DNA of 64,000 nucleotides from Treponema sp. UBA6988 (lineage in GTDB: Bacteria; Spirochaetota; Spirochaetia; Treponematales; Treponemataceae), in NCBI GenBank assembly GCA_002448445.1, contig DJYC01000003.1, forward strand, positions 316 through 64,315, in the 5' to 3' direction. Made by a program: the position numbers and the translations under genes. This document shows, piece by piece, positions 52,711-61,935 of this stretch (position 1 is its first letter; every line of letters starts with the position of its first letter). A model generated the notes under the pieces. The model was not told the DNA's origin. It did not search any database and was given only the letters and a program-made list of their open reading frames with translations.

Positions 52711-53613
52711 ATGGCCAGTAAAAAAAAGGGAATTATTGCAAAGCGAAAAGACGGATCGGAAATTGTAAAGTACGATGACCCTTCTTTTCCTTCTTATATT
52801 TTTGACGGATATCTTGTTTCAGGCTGTAGTTGGGAGCGGATTCCCCACTATCACGAGGACGTGGAGATTGTTGCCGTTAAAAGCGGTGAGATGGCCTACA
52901 TGGTGGAAGGAACTTGTGTAAAGCTAAAAAAAGGCGACACTATCTTTGTAAACTCTGGAAGCATACATTATTCCCTTTCCACTACAAACCGTGTTGCCCG
53001 CTATATAATTGCCATCCTTCACCCTAGTATTATCTGCTCTTCTTTTGCAGTTGAACAAAAAGCGGTAAAGCCTATAATCACAGACAAGAGCGTTTCCTTC
53101 GTTCATTTTAAGGCGGAAGATTTTGACGGTCCTTTGATTTACCAGGCCCTTCTTGACATGGAAAGGGAAACGAATGGAAGCGAGTTCTTGATAACAAAAT
53201 ATTTCTTTGAAGTCTGGGATATTATAATGCGCCGCTTTACCGACGCTTACCGCCTTCACATTCACAGGATAGACGAAGGTTCTGGCCACAATGCAAAACT
53301 AAAGTCGATGATGCTTTATATTGACGAGCACTACATGGACCGCATTACTTTAGGCAGCATTGCAAAGGCAGGTGGGGTTAGTCAAAGCCTTTGCAACCAA
53401 ATATTCAATAAGCTTACGGAAAAATCTCCGGTTGAATATTTGATGTACTACCGTTGCCGAAAGGTTTCAGACTTGCTCCAGTCCAGTGACATGTCAATGT
53501 CTGAGATTGCAGAAGTGACAGGTTTTTCTGGAGCAAGCTATATGGCTGAAACTTTTAAAAAATATTTTAACCAGTCGCCTAGGGACTTTAGGAAGGCACA
53601 AAAAAAAGTCTAA
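52711..53613 (+). CDS. AraC family regulator with cupin domain
   Basis: 300 residues. The cupin part includes ERIPHYHEDVEIVAVKSGEM and KKGDTIFVNSGSIHYSL; the HTH part has LGSIAKAGGVSQSLCNQIFN and SMSEIAEVTGFSGASYMAET, ending SPRDFRKAQ. It is divergent from the GNAT-rich run and may control it. The start at 52711 is chosen by family fit; the site upstream is weak. A fragment resembling its HTH lies at 61310-61361. Confidence 0.85.
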   Translation: MASKKKGIIAKRKDGSEIVKYDDPSFPSYIFDGYLVSGCSWERIPHYHEDVEIVAVKSGEMAYMVEGTCVKLKKGDTIFVNSGSIHYSLSTTNRVARYIIAILHPSIICSSFAVEQKAVKPIITDKSVSFVHFKAEDFDGPLIYQALLDMERETNGSEFLITKYFFEVWDIIMRRFTDAYRLHIHRIDEGSGHNAKLKSMMLYIDEHYMDRITLGSIAKAGGVSQSLCNQIFNKLTEKSPVEYLMYYRCRKVSDLLQSSDMSMSEIAEVTGFSGASYMAETFKKYFNQSPRDFRKAQKKV

Positions 53614-53638
53614 GCTAAAATTACCAAGGTGCGCTTTT

Positions 53639-54184
53639 TTAAGAAGATGCTTTTCCGAATCCGTTGAACCAGGCACGCTCCTCAAAAGATTTTTTCTTTG
53701 GTGCGTTTGCTTCTCCTTCTGCAATGCCAACTGGTAGAAAGCAGACAAGCTCGTAATCTTCTGGTACGCCAAGAATGTCTGCCATCTTTCTTCCGATTTT
53801 ATCTTCATCTGTTATGTGGCCTTCGTACCAGCAGCTTTGGTAACCAAGTTCCACAATTGCAAGCAGCATGTTTTCTATTGCGGCTGAATAGTCCTGGGTT
53901 GCAAAACAGCGGTCCCTGTATGCGGGTATGCGCTTTGTTAGGACACAAATCATTGCAGGTGCCGTTTCTGCAACGGAAGGAACAATAACTTCCTTTAATT
54001 TTTTTAGCAGGTCCGGCTCATCTACCGCGATTAAACTTGTTGTCTGTTTGTTGCATCCTGATGGAGCGGCAAGTCCTGCTTGCATTATTTTTACCAAATC
54101 ACTTTTGGGAACTTTTTGTTCCTTGTATTTTCCGCGGTAGCTTCTTCTGCTCATTATAAGATTTAACATTTCCATTTTTTTCAT
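53639..54184 (-). CDS. Nitroreductase family protein
   Basis: 181 residues. The FMN-binding MSRRSYRGKYKEQKV opens it, AAPSGCNKQTTSLIAV and GYQSCWYEGHITD are core segments, and VPEDYELVCFLPVGIAEGEA is the usual end. It reduces nitro groups, quinones or flavins. AAAGGAGTAA precedes the ATG. It converges on the AraC gene. Confidence 0.9.
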   Translation of the reverse strand: MKKMEMLNLIMSRRSYRGKYKEQKVPKSDLVKIMQAGLAAPSGCNKQTTSLIAVDEPDLLKKLKEVIVPSVAETAPAMICVLTKRIPAYRDRCFATQDYSAAIENMLLAIVELGYQSCWYEGHITDEDKIGRKMADILGVPEDYELVCFLPVGIAEGEANAPKKKSFEERAWFNGFGKASS

Positions 54185-54398
54185 TTACTCCTTTTTTCAT
54201 TTGATTCCTTGTTTATACTATATCAAAAAAATATTGGGCAATACAACAGACAATCTTTGTTTTACTAGAAAAGATGCAAATAAAGTAATTTTTGTACACT
54301 ACCATTGGAGGTCTTGACCAGACAATTTTTTTTGAATAAGTTAATACGGTGTTGCCGCTCTTACTTTCACAGCAATTCAATATGCAAAAGGAGACAAA

Positions 54399-54947
54399 AT
54401 GCAGCTTGGCCTTAAGAGGGGAGAGGTTTCTGTTGAAGAGCATAATCCGGAATGGGAAGCCTTTGCCAAAAAAACAATAAATGACCTAAAAGAAATTCTT
54501 TCTGACCATGCAGTTGACATTCAGCACGTTGGCAGCACGGCGATCAAAAATATTTGTGCAAAGCCAATAATAGACCTTGCTGTGGCCACCTTGGATTTTA
54601 ACCCCATCCTTAGCATGAACAAAAAATTGGAAGCAGGCGGCTTTATTTTTAGGGGGCAGGATTACGATGACCAATACCTGTATGTTTGCGGCGGGGAAGA
54701 CTACAGGACGGTTCATGTGCATGTTGTGCTTTACAATTCTGAGCGCTGGAATAATTACTTGAACATGAGGGATTATCTTAACAGCCACAAAGAAGACGCA
54801 AGGGCTTATTCCGAACTAAAAGAATCATTGGCTAAGCAGTACCCCAAAGACAGAATAAAATATACGGAAATGAAATGCACTTTTATAAATGGGATATTGG
54901 ACAAAGCAAAGGAATGGCGCAAGTGCATTGGCAATTCCAGCAGGTAG
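54399..54947 (+). CDS. GrpB family (UPF0157) protein
   Basis: 182 residues. VEEHNPEWEAFAKKTINDLK and VDIQHVGSTAIKNICAKPII are the family hallmark, with a nucleotidyltransferase-like fold. Function is not established for most members. AAAGGAG lies before the ATG. The 214 bases upstream (54185-54398) hold no convincing gene. Confidence 0.9.
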   Translation: MQLGLKRGEVSVEEHNPEWEAFAKKTINDLKEILSDHAVDIQHVGSTAIKNICAKPIIDLAVATLDFNPILSMNKKLEAGGFIFRGQDYDDQYLYVCGGEDYRTVHVHVVLYNSERWNNYLNMRDYLNSHKEDARAYSELKESLAKQYPKDRIKYTEMKCTFINGILDKAKEWRKCIGNSSR

Positions 54948-54968
54948 GCCTTGGGCTAAGGAGAGAGT

Positions 54969-55937
54969 ATGGGAATTCTTATTAGACAAATAATTACTTC
55001 TATTTTAAATCTTTTTTCCCGCAAAGAAGGGGAAGCCGAACTAAAAAAGCAGAAGAGTGAATATATTAGCAGAGAAAATTTTTCTGTTCATGCGCCAAAG
55101 TGGATAATTCCTCTTCTTGTGGTGTATGAATTGATATTTGCAGGCTTTTTTGTTTTTTCGTATTTGTATGATGTAAAAATTGCAAGTGTCTTTTTTGTGG
55201 CCTTTTGCATCTTTGGCTTTGTGGGGCTTATGTTTGACATTGGTTTTTGCATTAAAGTTGAAGGTCAGCAGCTTTCTGTTACCAGGCTTTTTAGGGGAAC
55301 AAAGTTCTTTTTGAGGAGTGACATAATTTCTGTACGGATAGATAATGCTGGTGCTGTTATACTTGTTTTGGGAAAAGAAAAAATTCATATTGATCCTACC
55401 ATGGTAAATAAAGACTATTTTTATTCCTTTGCACAAGGCTGTGCTTGGTCGAATGCAGATTCCGGGATAAGGCAGACATACAAGGTGTATAGAAATAAAG
55501 GTGAGTATATTTTTCTTATGGTTATACTTGGCCTTTTGCTTTCTTTTTCTGTTTTTTACTTTTTGGATCTTAGAAACTGTACTTTTGCAGATAAGGTTCT
55601 TGGGCTTTTTCTTCTTTTTGCAATAGCAATTGTTTCTTTGGTTTATCTGGTCTGCCTTATTAACCACACAATAATTGTGGAAGAGCAAAGACGCTGCTTT
55701 TACTATAAAAAAGGATTCCTAAGAAAAATGGCAAACGTAGGACAGATAAAGTCTTTTGAGAGAAAGACGCGTTTTTTGGAAAGTGCATCCAATTATTTTT
55801 TGACCATATGCCTGCCAAATGGGAAAAGCGACTTGGTAAAGTTTGCGTCTCTTGATGAAAATTCAGACCGCTTTTGCAACTATCTAGAAAAAGAACTTTC
55901 CTCTTGCAAAAACGATGTTACTGAATATGAGGGATAG
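54969..55937 (+). CDS. Membrane protein with PH-like domains, unknown
   Basis: 322 residues. Four hydrophobic segments occur as two pairs (WIIPLLVVYELIFAGFFVF plus IASVFFVAFCIFGFVGLMF; YIFLMVILGLLLSFSVFYF plus LGLFLLFAIAIVSLVYLVC). After each pair comes a ~70-residue stretch of beta strands (QQLSVTRLFRGTKFFLRSD; RRCFYYKKGFLRKMANVG) resembling bacterial PH domains. The repeat suggests an internal duplication. AAGGAGAGAGT precedes the ATG. Confidence 0.65.
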   Translation: MGILIRQIITSILNLFSRKEGEAELKKQKSEYISRENFSVHAPKWIIPLLVVYELIFAGFFVFSYLYDVKIASVFFVAFCIFGFVGLMFDIGFCIKVEGQQLSVTRLFRGTKFFLRSDIISVRIDNAGAVILVLGKEKIHIDPTMVNKDYFYSFAQGCAWSNADSGIRQTYKVYRNKGEYIFLMVILGLLLSFSVFYFLDLRNCTFADKVLGLFLLFAIAIVSLVYLVCLINHTIIVEEQRRCFYYKKGFLRKMANVGQIKSFERKTRFLESASNYFLTICLPNGKSDLVKFASLDENSDRFCNYLEKELSSCKNDVTEYEG

Positions 55938-55946
55938 TTTAAATAA

Positions 55947-56044
55947 GCCTACGCCCGATTGAAAGGGTTGCCGCAGGCAAGACCGAAGGGCCGGAGCGTT
56001 AGCGTAGCCCTGGAAAGCGGGGAATGCAGCGGCATGAATTCCCG
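55947..56044 (+). repeat. Structured GC-rich repeat element
   Basis: The sequence contains CCTACGC paired with GCGTAG across the first half, a GGTTGCC/GGCAA hairpin, and CGGGGAAT / ATTCCCG around a 12-base loop. GGGTTGCCGC-AGGCAA also occurs in the repeat at 16500-16636. It follows the membrane protein gene and could end its transcript. Confidence 0.6.
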
Positions 56045-56133
56045 ATTGCAGCATTTTGATGAATGTAAAAGTTGGCATGCCGTCCTTATTCTGCAAGGAT
56101 TGCCTATTTTTATTTTTGTGCTATAATTAAAAC

Positions 56134-56970
56134 ATGAAAGTTTTATCGACCGTCTGTTTTGGACTATTAACTCTTCTTTTTGCATGGGGAATTTTCTTTT
56201 TTGTTGGAAAGATAAGGGGCGTTTTGTCTGCAAGAAACGCATTCAAAAAATTAACGGCAGACCTTCCTGTTTTGACAACCGACGAAGAAATTGCTGGCGC
56301 TTTGCAGGGCGAACCAAAAGTCTACCTTGTTAAGGACTTTGCCTTTTACGATGGCGAAACCGTAAATGATTCTGCCCTTGATGTACTTAAGGGTGAATAC
56401 CTTTGCATAAAAATTCAAAAGGAAACTTACACCCGCCCCCATAGCTTGCGCAAGGAAAGCTGGTACTGGAAGCGCGAAGACTTTGCAGAGCTGCGCGGTA
56501 AGTTCCGCTTTAACAAGGGAGTGGCTTTTGAGATTCCGGAAAATGTAAGGCTGGAATTTCCAATTGCCGCATATTCCAATCTAAAAAAAGATGACGTAAA
56601 GTTTGACAAGGCTTCAAAAATTTCTATGGCAAGATATTATCCCGACGGTTTGAATGTGGACCTTGAGCATGTAAAGCAAAGGCTAAGCAAGCCGGCTGTC
56701 CGCTATGCCTATGCCTATATGAAGGGCGGTGAAAAAGTAACTTTTGCTGCCCGCATTGGAAAGGGGAGCGTGGACTTGAATGTTCTTGGCGGAAATAATG
56801 TTGTAAGGGTTTGTGGTACAGACAATGCTCTTTCTAAAATTCAGGAACTTGATGGCGAAGTTTTTATAAAGGTTTTTCTTCTTGGAATAGGAATTGTGTT
56901 TAGCTTTGTGCTTGGCATTGTTTTTCTTATTTTGTTTATAGACAAGATTCAGAATTTGTTTGCCAAGTAA
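56134..56970 (+). CDS. Two-TM protein, possibly GIDE-like domain
   Basis: 278 residues. One membrane segment at each end (VCFGLLTLLFAWGIFFFVG and VFLLGIGIVFSFVLGIVFLI) flanks a ~200-residue soluble part. The layout, and segments such as WYWKREDFAELRGKF, recall the GIDE/BAM family (beside-a-membrane domain), but similarity is weak. Function unknown. Confidence 0.6.
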   Translation: MKVLSTVCFGLLTLLFAWGIFFFVGKIRGVLSARNAFKKLTADLPVLTTDEEIAGALQGEPKVYLVKDFAFYDGETVNDSALDVLKGEYLCIKIQKETYTRPHSLRKESWYWKREDFAELRGKFRFNKGVAFEIPENVRLEFPIAAYSNLKKDDVKFDKASKISMARYYPDGLNVDLEHVKQRLSKPAVRYAYAYMKGGEKVTFAARIGKGSVDLNVLGGNNVVRVCGTDNALSKIQELDGEVFIKVFLLGIGIVFSFVLGIVFLILFIDKIQNLFAK

Positions 56971-57003
56971 AAGGGCTTTGGATAAAATTGTTCTGATAAA
57001 AAA

Positions 57004-57303
57004 CTAAAGCCATTTTACAAAACCGTCCAGTCTTTCTACCTTGCGGACTGCTTGCTCCAGGCTTTCTGCAAAACCAGCGGAGGCCAAGCAGTCCTTTGCA
57101 CCAGGAATGTTTTCTAAGCGTATTTCAAAACAGCTGCATTCTTTGTCGTTTGCAATTGAATCTTCATCTTCAAAGTCACCGCTTCCGGGCATAAAGTCTG
57201 CCCTGCAAATGTAGGCAAAATATTCTTTGCTTTCTGCGTAGGAAAAAAGTGCAGTCTTTACAATTTTGTCTTCTTTGTTGCAAGTGCCACTTTTAGATGC
57301 CAT
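57004..57303 (-). CDS. Small protein of unknown function
   Basis: 99 residues, acidic, with six cysteines and no recognised domain. The end EQAVRKVERLDGFVKWL is a likely helix. It starts 17 bases after the SIMPL lipoprotein gene and is probably cotranscribed with it. Confidence 0.6.
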   Translation of the reverse strand: MASKSGTCNKEDKIVKTALFSYAESKEYFAYICRADFMPGSGDFEDEDSIANDKECSCFEIRLENIPGAKDCLASAGFAESLEQAVRKVERLDGFVKWL

Positions 57304-57320
57304 TTTCTAGCGTTCCTTTT

Positions 57321-58049
57321 TTATTTTAGCTCGTAGGTAATATCCATCACTATGCTGATTTCTTTCTTGCCGGAAGAAATGGGTGTGGAAGCTCCTGCTG
57401 CATCATCATAAGGAGTGTCTGGCCCCCATGTCTGCGTAATGGAATTTGAAGCAGAAAATCTACTTCCGTAACCATTGTTCGTGTCTTCCTTCATTGTAAG
57501 AACTTTTCCAAGTTTTGTGCCTGCAACAGAAACGGATTCCTCTGCAATAGCCCTTGCATTTTCTATGGCAAGAGTCCTGGCCCTTTTTATTGCCTTTACC
57601 TCATCTTCATAGCTAAAAGAAATTCCGTCTACGCCGGTTGCACCGTTTCTTATGCCAAGGTCAATAATGTCTCCGGCTTTTTCTATATCCTGTACCGTAA
57701 CCTTTATGCGGTTTGTAACACAGTAAAGTCCGTAAACCTTTTCTTCATTCTTCCAATGCGACTCCTGCGAAATTTCATAGTCATAGGTCTGAAGGTTTTC
57801 CGCTGTAACACCTTTTGCCAAAAGCGCATCCTGAATTTTTTTCATGGCCTTTGCATTTTCTTCCTGAGCCTCTTTTATGTCGCTCTTTCGCGTTATGACA
57901 GCAAGCTTTACCGTTGCCTTGTCCGGGGTAACAATAACTTTTCCTGTGCCGCTAACCGCAATAGACCGCATCTTGTTAACGTCTTTTTGTGAGCAGGACA
58001 AAAATGCAAGCATGGAAAGTGCCGCAAAAACCAGTGCCGATTTTTTCAT
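57321..58049 (-). CDS. SIMPL domain (DUF541) lipoprotein
   Basis: 242 residues. The signal ends in a lipobox (MLAFLSC, Cys19), so it is a lipoprotein. The SIMPL domain follows (ISVSGTGKVIVTPDKATVKL-like start, AVSGTGKVIVTPDKATVK). E. coli YggE and mammalian SIMPL belong here; the bacterial role is unclear, perhaps in oxidative stress. AGAGGATTGAT precedes the ATG. Confidence 0.88.
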   Translation of the reverse strand: MKKSALVFAALSMLAFLSCSQKDVNKMRSIAVSGTGKVIVTPDKATVKLAVITRKSDIKEAQEENAKAMKKIQDALLAKGVTAENLQTYDYEISQESHWKNEEKVYGLYCVTNRIKVTVQDIEKAGDIIDLGIRNGATGVDGISFSYEDEVKAIKRARTLAIENARAIAEESVSVAGTKLGKVLTMKEDTNNGYGSRFSASNSITQTWGPDTPYDDAAGASTPISSGKKEISIVMDITYELK

Positions 58050-58140
58050 ATCAATCCTCTTTTTGTAAAATATGTTTTATTATAGGCAAATGTAGAAAAA
58101 AAAACTAGTCAGGCTTTACTGGCAGGCTTTTAAAATATTT

Positions 58141-58365
58141 TTATCCTTCCCAGCCACGGTTTAGCTTTTTGAATTTTTCCCACACTTCAAGGGCAAGCTT
58201 TACCGCATCCTCGTAATTTTCGTGCAGCACCGCTTTTCCGTTTGCATTCCTAAGCTTGTACTTTCCGTCCTTCGTATGTTCAATCATTGGAACATGTTCA
58301 TGGTCGCATACGCTGAACCATTTTCCGCTAATCTGTTCTTTGTGCCATTTAAAATTATTTTTCAT
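58141..58365 (-). CDS. Small basic protein, unknown
   Basis: 74 residues: MKNNFKWHKEQISGKWFSV at the start, WEKFKKLNRGWEG at the end, with no recognised domain. TTTGGAGGAAAC gives a strong ribosome-binding site for the start at 58365; a longer upstream reading would run through a repeat and is rejected. Confidence 0.65.
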   Translation of the reverse strand: MKNNFKWHKEQISGKWFSVCDHEHVPMIEHTKDGKYKLRNANGKAVLHENYEDAVKLALEVWEKFKKLNRGWEG

Positions 58366-58391
58366 GTTTCCTCCAAAAATTTTCTTCATGA

Positions 58392-58462
58392 GGGGAGAAG
58401 TCTCTCCCCCACGCCGCACTTCGTTGCGCCGTCCCCCTCTCAACGGGCTCAATCGCCGCCCG
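58392..58462. repeat. GC-rich inverted repeats overlapping a gene end
   Basis: GGGGAGA / TCTCCCC (58396 area) and CGCCGCA / TGCGCCG (one mismatch) form hairpins, and CGGGC/GCCCG follows. The last codons and TGA (58449-58451) of the upstream 254-residue gene lie in it. It resembles the other GC-rich repeats of the window in composition only. Confidence 0.5.
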
Positions 58463-59213
58463 TAACGCCCGCTTCAAATTCTTTGCGCAAGTGTAAAAGT
58501 TCTTCTTTTAGCTGCGCCCTCAACTGCTTGTTGGGCTTCTTCTTCTCCCAGCGCAAATGCCAGCTTGTGCGGTAACCTTGGTAATGCCAAAGCTGACATT
58601 CCTTTTTGCGGTCCAGCCAGTTGGAAATCTTTTTTGCTTCAGATTGGGCCTCCGAGTTTGGAATGGAAAGCCAGTTCCAAAAAAGTTTTTCTTCATGCTC
58701 GCGTAAGTATGTTCGCGGAATTGCAGGGGGGTAAATGTAAACTGCATTGCCCCTTACATCGTACCTGTCACAGCCTTGACCAAAATACTTTTTTGCAGCC
58801 ATGCTCAGCTTCTGGAAACTTTCTTCTGAGATGTCAAGAAGTTTTAGCTGCCCCTTTTTATAGAGCTTGTCCTTAAAATACAAGTCCTTCATTTTTTCTT
58901 CGGCAGAAAAGTCCCAGGGGAGTATACGGTTGTTGAACTCGCATTTGTAACTCTTTAGGTTGCAGAACCTGAAGGGCTTTTCGGAAAAGGTGAACCATGA
59001 ACTTGCGGCTTCTACGGCTTCGGCAAGACCATCGTCAAGATTGTTAAGGGATTCGATGGGCACGAGCTTTACCTTGTAGCCAACAAGAGTTTTGGGGATT
59101 GGGACATACTCCTTTGATTCCCGGCATTCCTTTTCAAGCTGCCACTTTTGTTTTTCTGCGCACAGGAGCTTCTTGTGGTAGCGTAACTTTTCCTTGCTTT
59201 TTGTAGGCCTCAT
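58449..59213 (-). CDS. Unknown protein, 254 residues
   Basis: Rich in Lys, Glu and Trp, with no signal or membrane segment and no domain I can name. A helical N-terminus (KEKLRYHKKLLCAEKQKWQL) is followed by a mixed region with YDVRGNAVYIYPPAIPRTYL. The start at 59213 is chosen for GTGAGG seven bases before; a GTG at 59225 is the alternative. Its 3' end enters a GC-rich repeat. Confidence 0.6.
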   Translation of the reverse strand: MRPTKSKEKLRYHKKLLCAEKQKWQLEKECRESKEYVPIPKTLVGYKVKLVPIESLNNLDDGLAEAVEAASSWFTFSEKPFRFCNLKSYKCEFNNRILPWDFSAEEKMKDLYFKDKLYKKGQLKLLDISEESFQKLSMAAKKYFGQGCDRYDVRGNAVYIYPPAIPRTYLREHEEKLFWNWLSIPNSEAQSEAKKISNWLDRKKECQLWHYQGYRTSWHLRWEKKKPNKQLRAQLKEELLHLRKEFEAGVTGGD

Positions 59214-59515
59214 GTTACACCTCACGTCCTTTGATTTTTTTTAATCGGCACGCAAGGCATGGGAGCCATAACGAGTTGTCTGATTTTTGAAAGGTTAAAA
59301 AAATTGGTGATGCGGCTCATGTTTCTAGTGCCTCCACGCAAGCATGAAGGTTCAAAGCATAAACCACAGCGGCTGTCCGTTCTTTGCAGCAACAGCCGGC
59401 TTTTAATTTGTGTCTTGTAAATGCAGTATATCAAAAATATTCAGGCTTGTCATTAAAGATGTGCTTTAATATTTCTCTGCTAGACAAAGATTTTATTTTC
59501 TGCAAAAATAAAAAT

Positions 59516-61210
59516 ATGATTACCTCAAACAAAATGGCGGACATTCACTGCCCGTCTTGTGGCGCACCAGCAGCATACGATATTATCAAGAGGCTTTACC
59601 GCTGTTCTTATTGCGATGGTTCTGTTACCATAAGAGAAGCTATAGAACAGAAGAGGGGATTCCGAAAACTTCATCAGGAAAAACTACAGGAAAGTGTTTC
59701 TTCCTACGACCTTGAACATGCCGAGTGTACCGGTTGTGGGGCAGAGATTGTATTTGAAAAGGGAGAGGCTCTTTCTAAGTGTGAATTCTGCGGTAGGGCA
59801 CTTGTAAGAAAGGAATATCTTAAGACGGGCAATATGCCTGAACTTGTCATTCCCTTTGAGCTTACTGAAGACGAAGCAAAGGAGAGGCTTGTCGCTTGGA
59901 AAAAGGCAAACTGGTGGAAGGCGGAGGCAAAGGCTCTTACTCCAGAAGTGGTTGAAAAGTTAAAGGGCTACTATTTGCCTTATGAATTGGTCCGGGGGCC
60001 TGTGGACTGCTTTATGTCCAAGGAAGAGGATAATCATGTCTACCACATGAGCGGCTTTGTGAACGATGAATTTATAAATGCCTCTGACCGGCTGGACAAC
60101 CTTCTGTTGGATGCAATGGAACCCTTTGACGTTTCTAGCCTTACCGAATTTGATTTTGGCTACATTGCAGGGCATAGGGTCAAGATTGCAGACCTTAATA
60201 AAGAAGGCCTTGTTTGGAAAATCAAGTCGGAGGTTTCTTCTTATTATGATTCTTTTGCCCGTAAAACCATGAAGACTAGACTTGCCAGCGCAGGATGCAA
60301 AGATACAAGTGAGCTTTTACGGATGCCGGTTTTGCTTCCTGTCTATTATATTTCGTCTGGGGATGTCTGCCTTGCGGTAAACGGACAGACGGGGAAGGTT
60401 AGCGTGCGCGAAATTAAGCAAAGGTTCTTCCATCTTATGCCCTGGTGGTTAAAGGCAATTGTTGCAACGCTTTTAATTGGCCTGCTTGCCTTTGTAGCAC
60501 TTTCGCTGATTTTTAAGGACATTGTAACAGGATCCGGGCTGGCAATTATGCTGTCGGGTCTATTCTTCCTGATTACCCTTGTACATTATCACAATGAATA
60601 TGGAAAAAGGGAGCTAAAGATTGAGAGGGATTCGCGGTATTTTGTTTCCAAAGGCGGCCCCTTCAGGAGAAAGGGAAAGCGTCTTGTGCAGGACATAAAG
60701 CCCCTTGTGCGTAAGTTTGTTAAACCGGTTGGCTATGTTGACATACCCAAAAGGGGCAGGGCTTGGTGCGAGTTTAAATTTAATTTTGTAAGAAAAATTG
60801 TGCTGGCAAGTTTTGCATGCATAGCTTTTGTTTTTCTGACAGTAATAATAGCCCTCTTTTTGAATAAGTTCAACTTTAGGAATCTTAATTTTCAGGCCTC
60901 GGCATTTTGGTTTTGCCTGTCAGTTCCAATATCTATAATCCTCTTTATTAAATATGTAACTTCCTTGAAGGATATGGCGGCAGACATTTACCTTCTTTTG
61001 GAAAACGGAAAGAAAAAACGTTATGTTCCAGAAGACCGCAATAATAAGCATAAAAAGGAGTGGGAAGGTATGAAGGATGACCTTAAGGAATTGCTTATTG
61101 GTGCCATAACGCCGCCTGGCTTGTTTTTGACCCTGTTTATACTCTTAATCTTCTTTGGCATGTGCTGGTGTACGGCTTTTGGCTGGATGGAGTTTAGGCA
61201 AAGAAATTGA
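59516..61210 (+). CDS. Double zinc-ribbon membrane protein
   Basis: 564 residues. Two zinc ribbons stand at the start: CPSCG with CSYC, and CTGCG with CEFC. A ~250-residue soluble region follows, then about five membrane segments (IVATLLIGLLAFVALSLIF, LAIMLSGLFFLITLV and others; LFLTLFILLIFFGMCWC near the end). It resembles TFIIB-type zinc-ribbon membrane proteins of unknown function. The start could be 59516 or 59534; neither has a clear site. Confidence 0.75.
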   Translation: MITSNKMADIHCPSCGAPAAYDIIKRLYRCSYCDGSVTIREAIEQKRGFRKLHQEKLQESVSSYDLEHAECTGCGAEIVFEKGEALSKCEFCGRALVRKEYLKTGNMPELVIPFELTEDEAKERLVAWKKANWWKAEAKALTPEVVEKLKGYYLPYELVRGPVDCFMSKEEDNHVYHMSGFVNDEFINASDRLDNLLLDAMEPFDVSSLTEFDFGYIAGHRVKIADLNKEGLVWKIKSEVSSYYDSFARKTMKTRLASAGCKDTSELLRMPVLLPVYYISSGDVCLAVNGQTGKVSVREIKQRFFHLMPWWLKAIVATLLIGLLAFVALSLIFKDIVTGSGLAIMLSGLFFLITLVHYHNEYGKRELKIERDSRYFVSKGGPFRRKGKRLVQDIKPLVRKFVKPVGYVDIPKRGRAWCEFKFNFVRKIVLASFACIAFVFLTVIIALFLNKFNFRNLNFQASAFWFCLSVPISIILFIKYVTSLKDMAADIYLLLENGKKKRYVPEDRNNKHKKEWEGMKDDLKELLIGAITPPGLFLTLFILLIFFGMCWCTAFGWMEFRQRN

Positions 61211-61309
61211 ATGTATGGCTTTATCTGGCGGTTGCTTTGTAACTTGCTTGGGGCATTTGTTGGACTTTGCAAAGAGATTGACCCGCAGAGGGGGTAGCGG
61301 AAGACAGCT

Positions 61310-61361
61310 GCGTGCTGCCAGCGGGGTGAGCCAAAGCCTTTGCAAACAGATATTCAACTAA
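61310..61361 (+). pseudogene. AraC HTH fragment
   Basis: The sequence reads AASGVSQSLCKQIFN and then stops, against AKAGGVSQSLCNQIFNKL in the AraC protein encoded at 52711-53613. The DNA is also similar over about 40 bases (61321-61361). Nothing of the rest of the gene was found nearby, so this is a short remnant or duplicated scrap. Confidence 0.5.
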
Positions 61362-61388
61362 ATGACCAGCATTGTCATTTCCTGCTTC

Positions 61389-61820
61389 TTAATCCAATTT
61401 GCCGTCATTCTCTATTGCTTTAGGATAGTTGAAGAGCCAGGCAATAAAGCAAAATGCAAACAAGATGATTCCGACAATCAGGTTTCCGGTAATTATATAT
61501 TGAACAAAACCGAACAGGGCTGCAGTCTCTGCCAAGCCAAGCATCGCTGCGAAAAGGCCAAAGATGGTTGTCGTTTCGTCAGAATTGGGTTTGCAAAAAA
61601 ATGTCTTTACTATCTTGTTTTCATAAAAACTTTTTTTGTATATTTTTTTTGACAAGATAATGCTGACCATGCATGTGATGAATCCGATAATAAGCAATAA
61701 TAGGCTTACCGGCAACAATGAATTGTTCACCTTGACCGAATTTGAATATGCAAGGTATGCATATACTGCTTTTGTCAAGGGAAATTCAAACCAAATCAAT
61801 TTAAAAACTGTACTTTTCAT
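61389..61820 (-). CDS. Small membrane protein, unknown
   Basis: 143 residues with about four hydrophobic segments (SLLLLIIGFITCMVSIIL, IFGLFAAMLGLAETAALFGF, LIVGIILFAFCFIAWLFNYP among them). No family recognised. AAGGTGTTAAA precedes the ATG. Confidence 0.65.
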   Translation of the reverse strand: MKSTVFKLIWFEFPLTKAVYAYLAYSNSVKVNNSLLPVSLLLLIIGFITCMVSIILSKKIYKKSFYENKIVKTFFCKPNSDETTTIFGLFAAMLGLAETAALFGFVQYIITGNLIVGIILFAFCFIAWLFNYPKAIENDGKLD

Positions 61821-61935
61821 TTTAACACCTTACTTTTTATTGAAATTACTTCTTTAAGTATATCATATCAACCAGCTGAATGCCAGCTTTTAAAAACGAA
61901 CGTTTTGCTCTTGCCAAGAAGAACTTTTATTTAAT

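Noticed and set aside
59222..59434. Small frame upstream of the zinc-ribbon gene
   Set aside because: No family, no ribosome-binding site and poor codon pattern; treated as non-coding.
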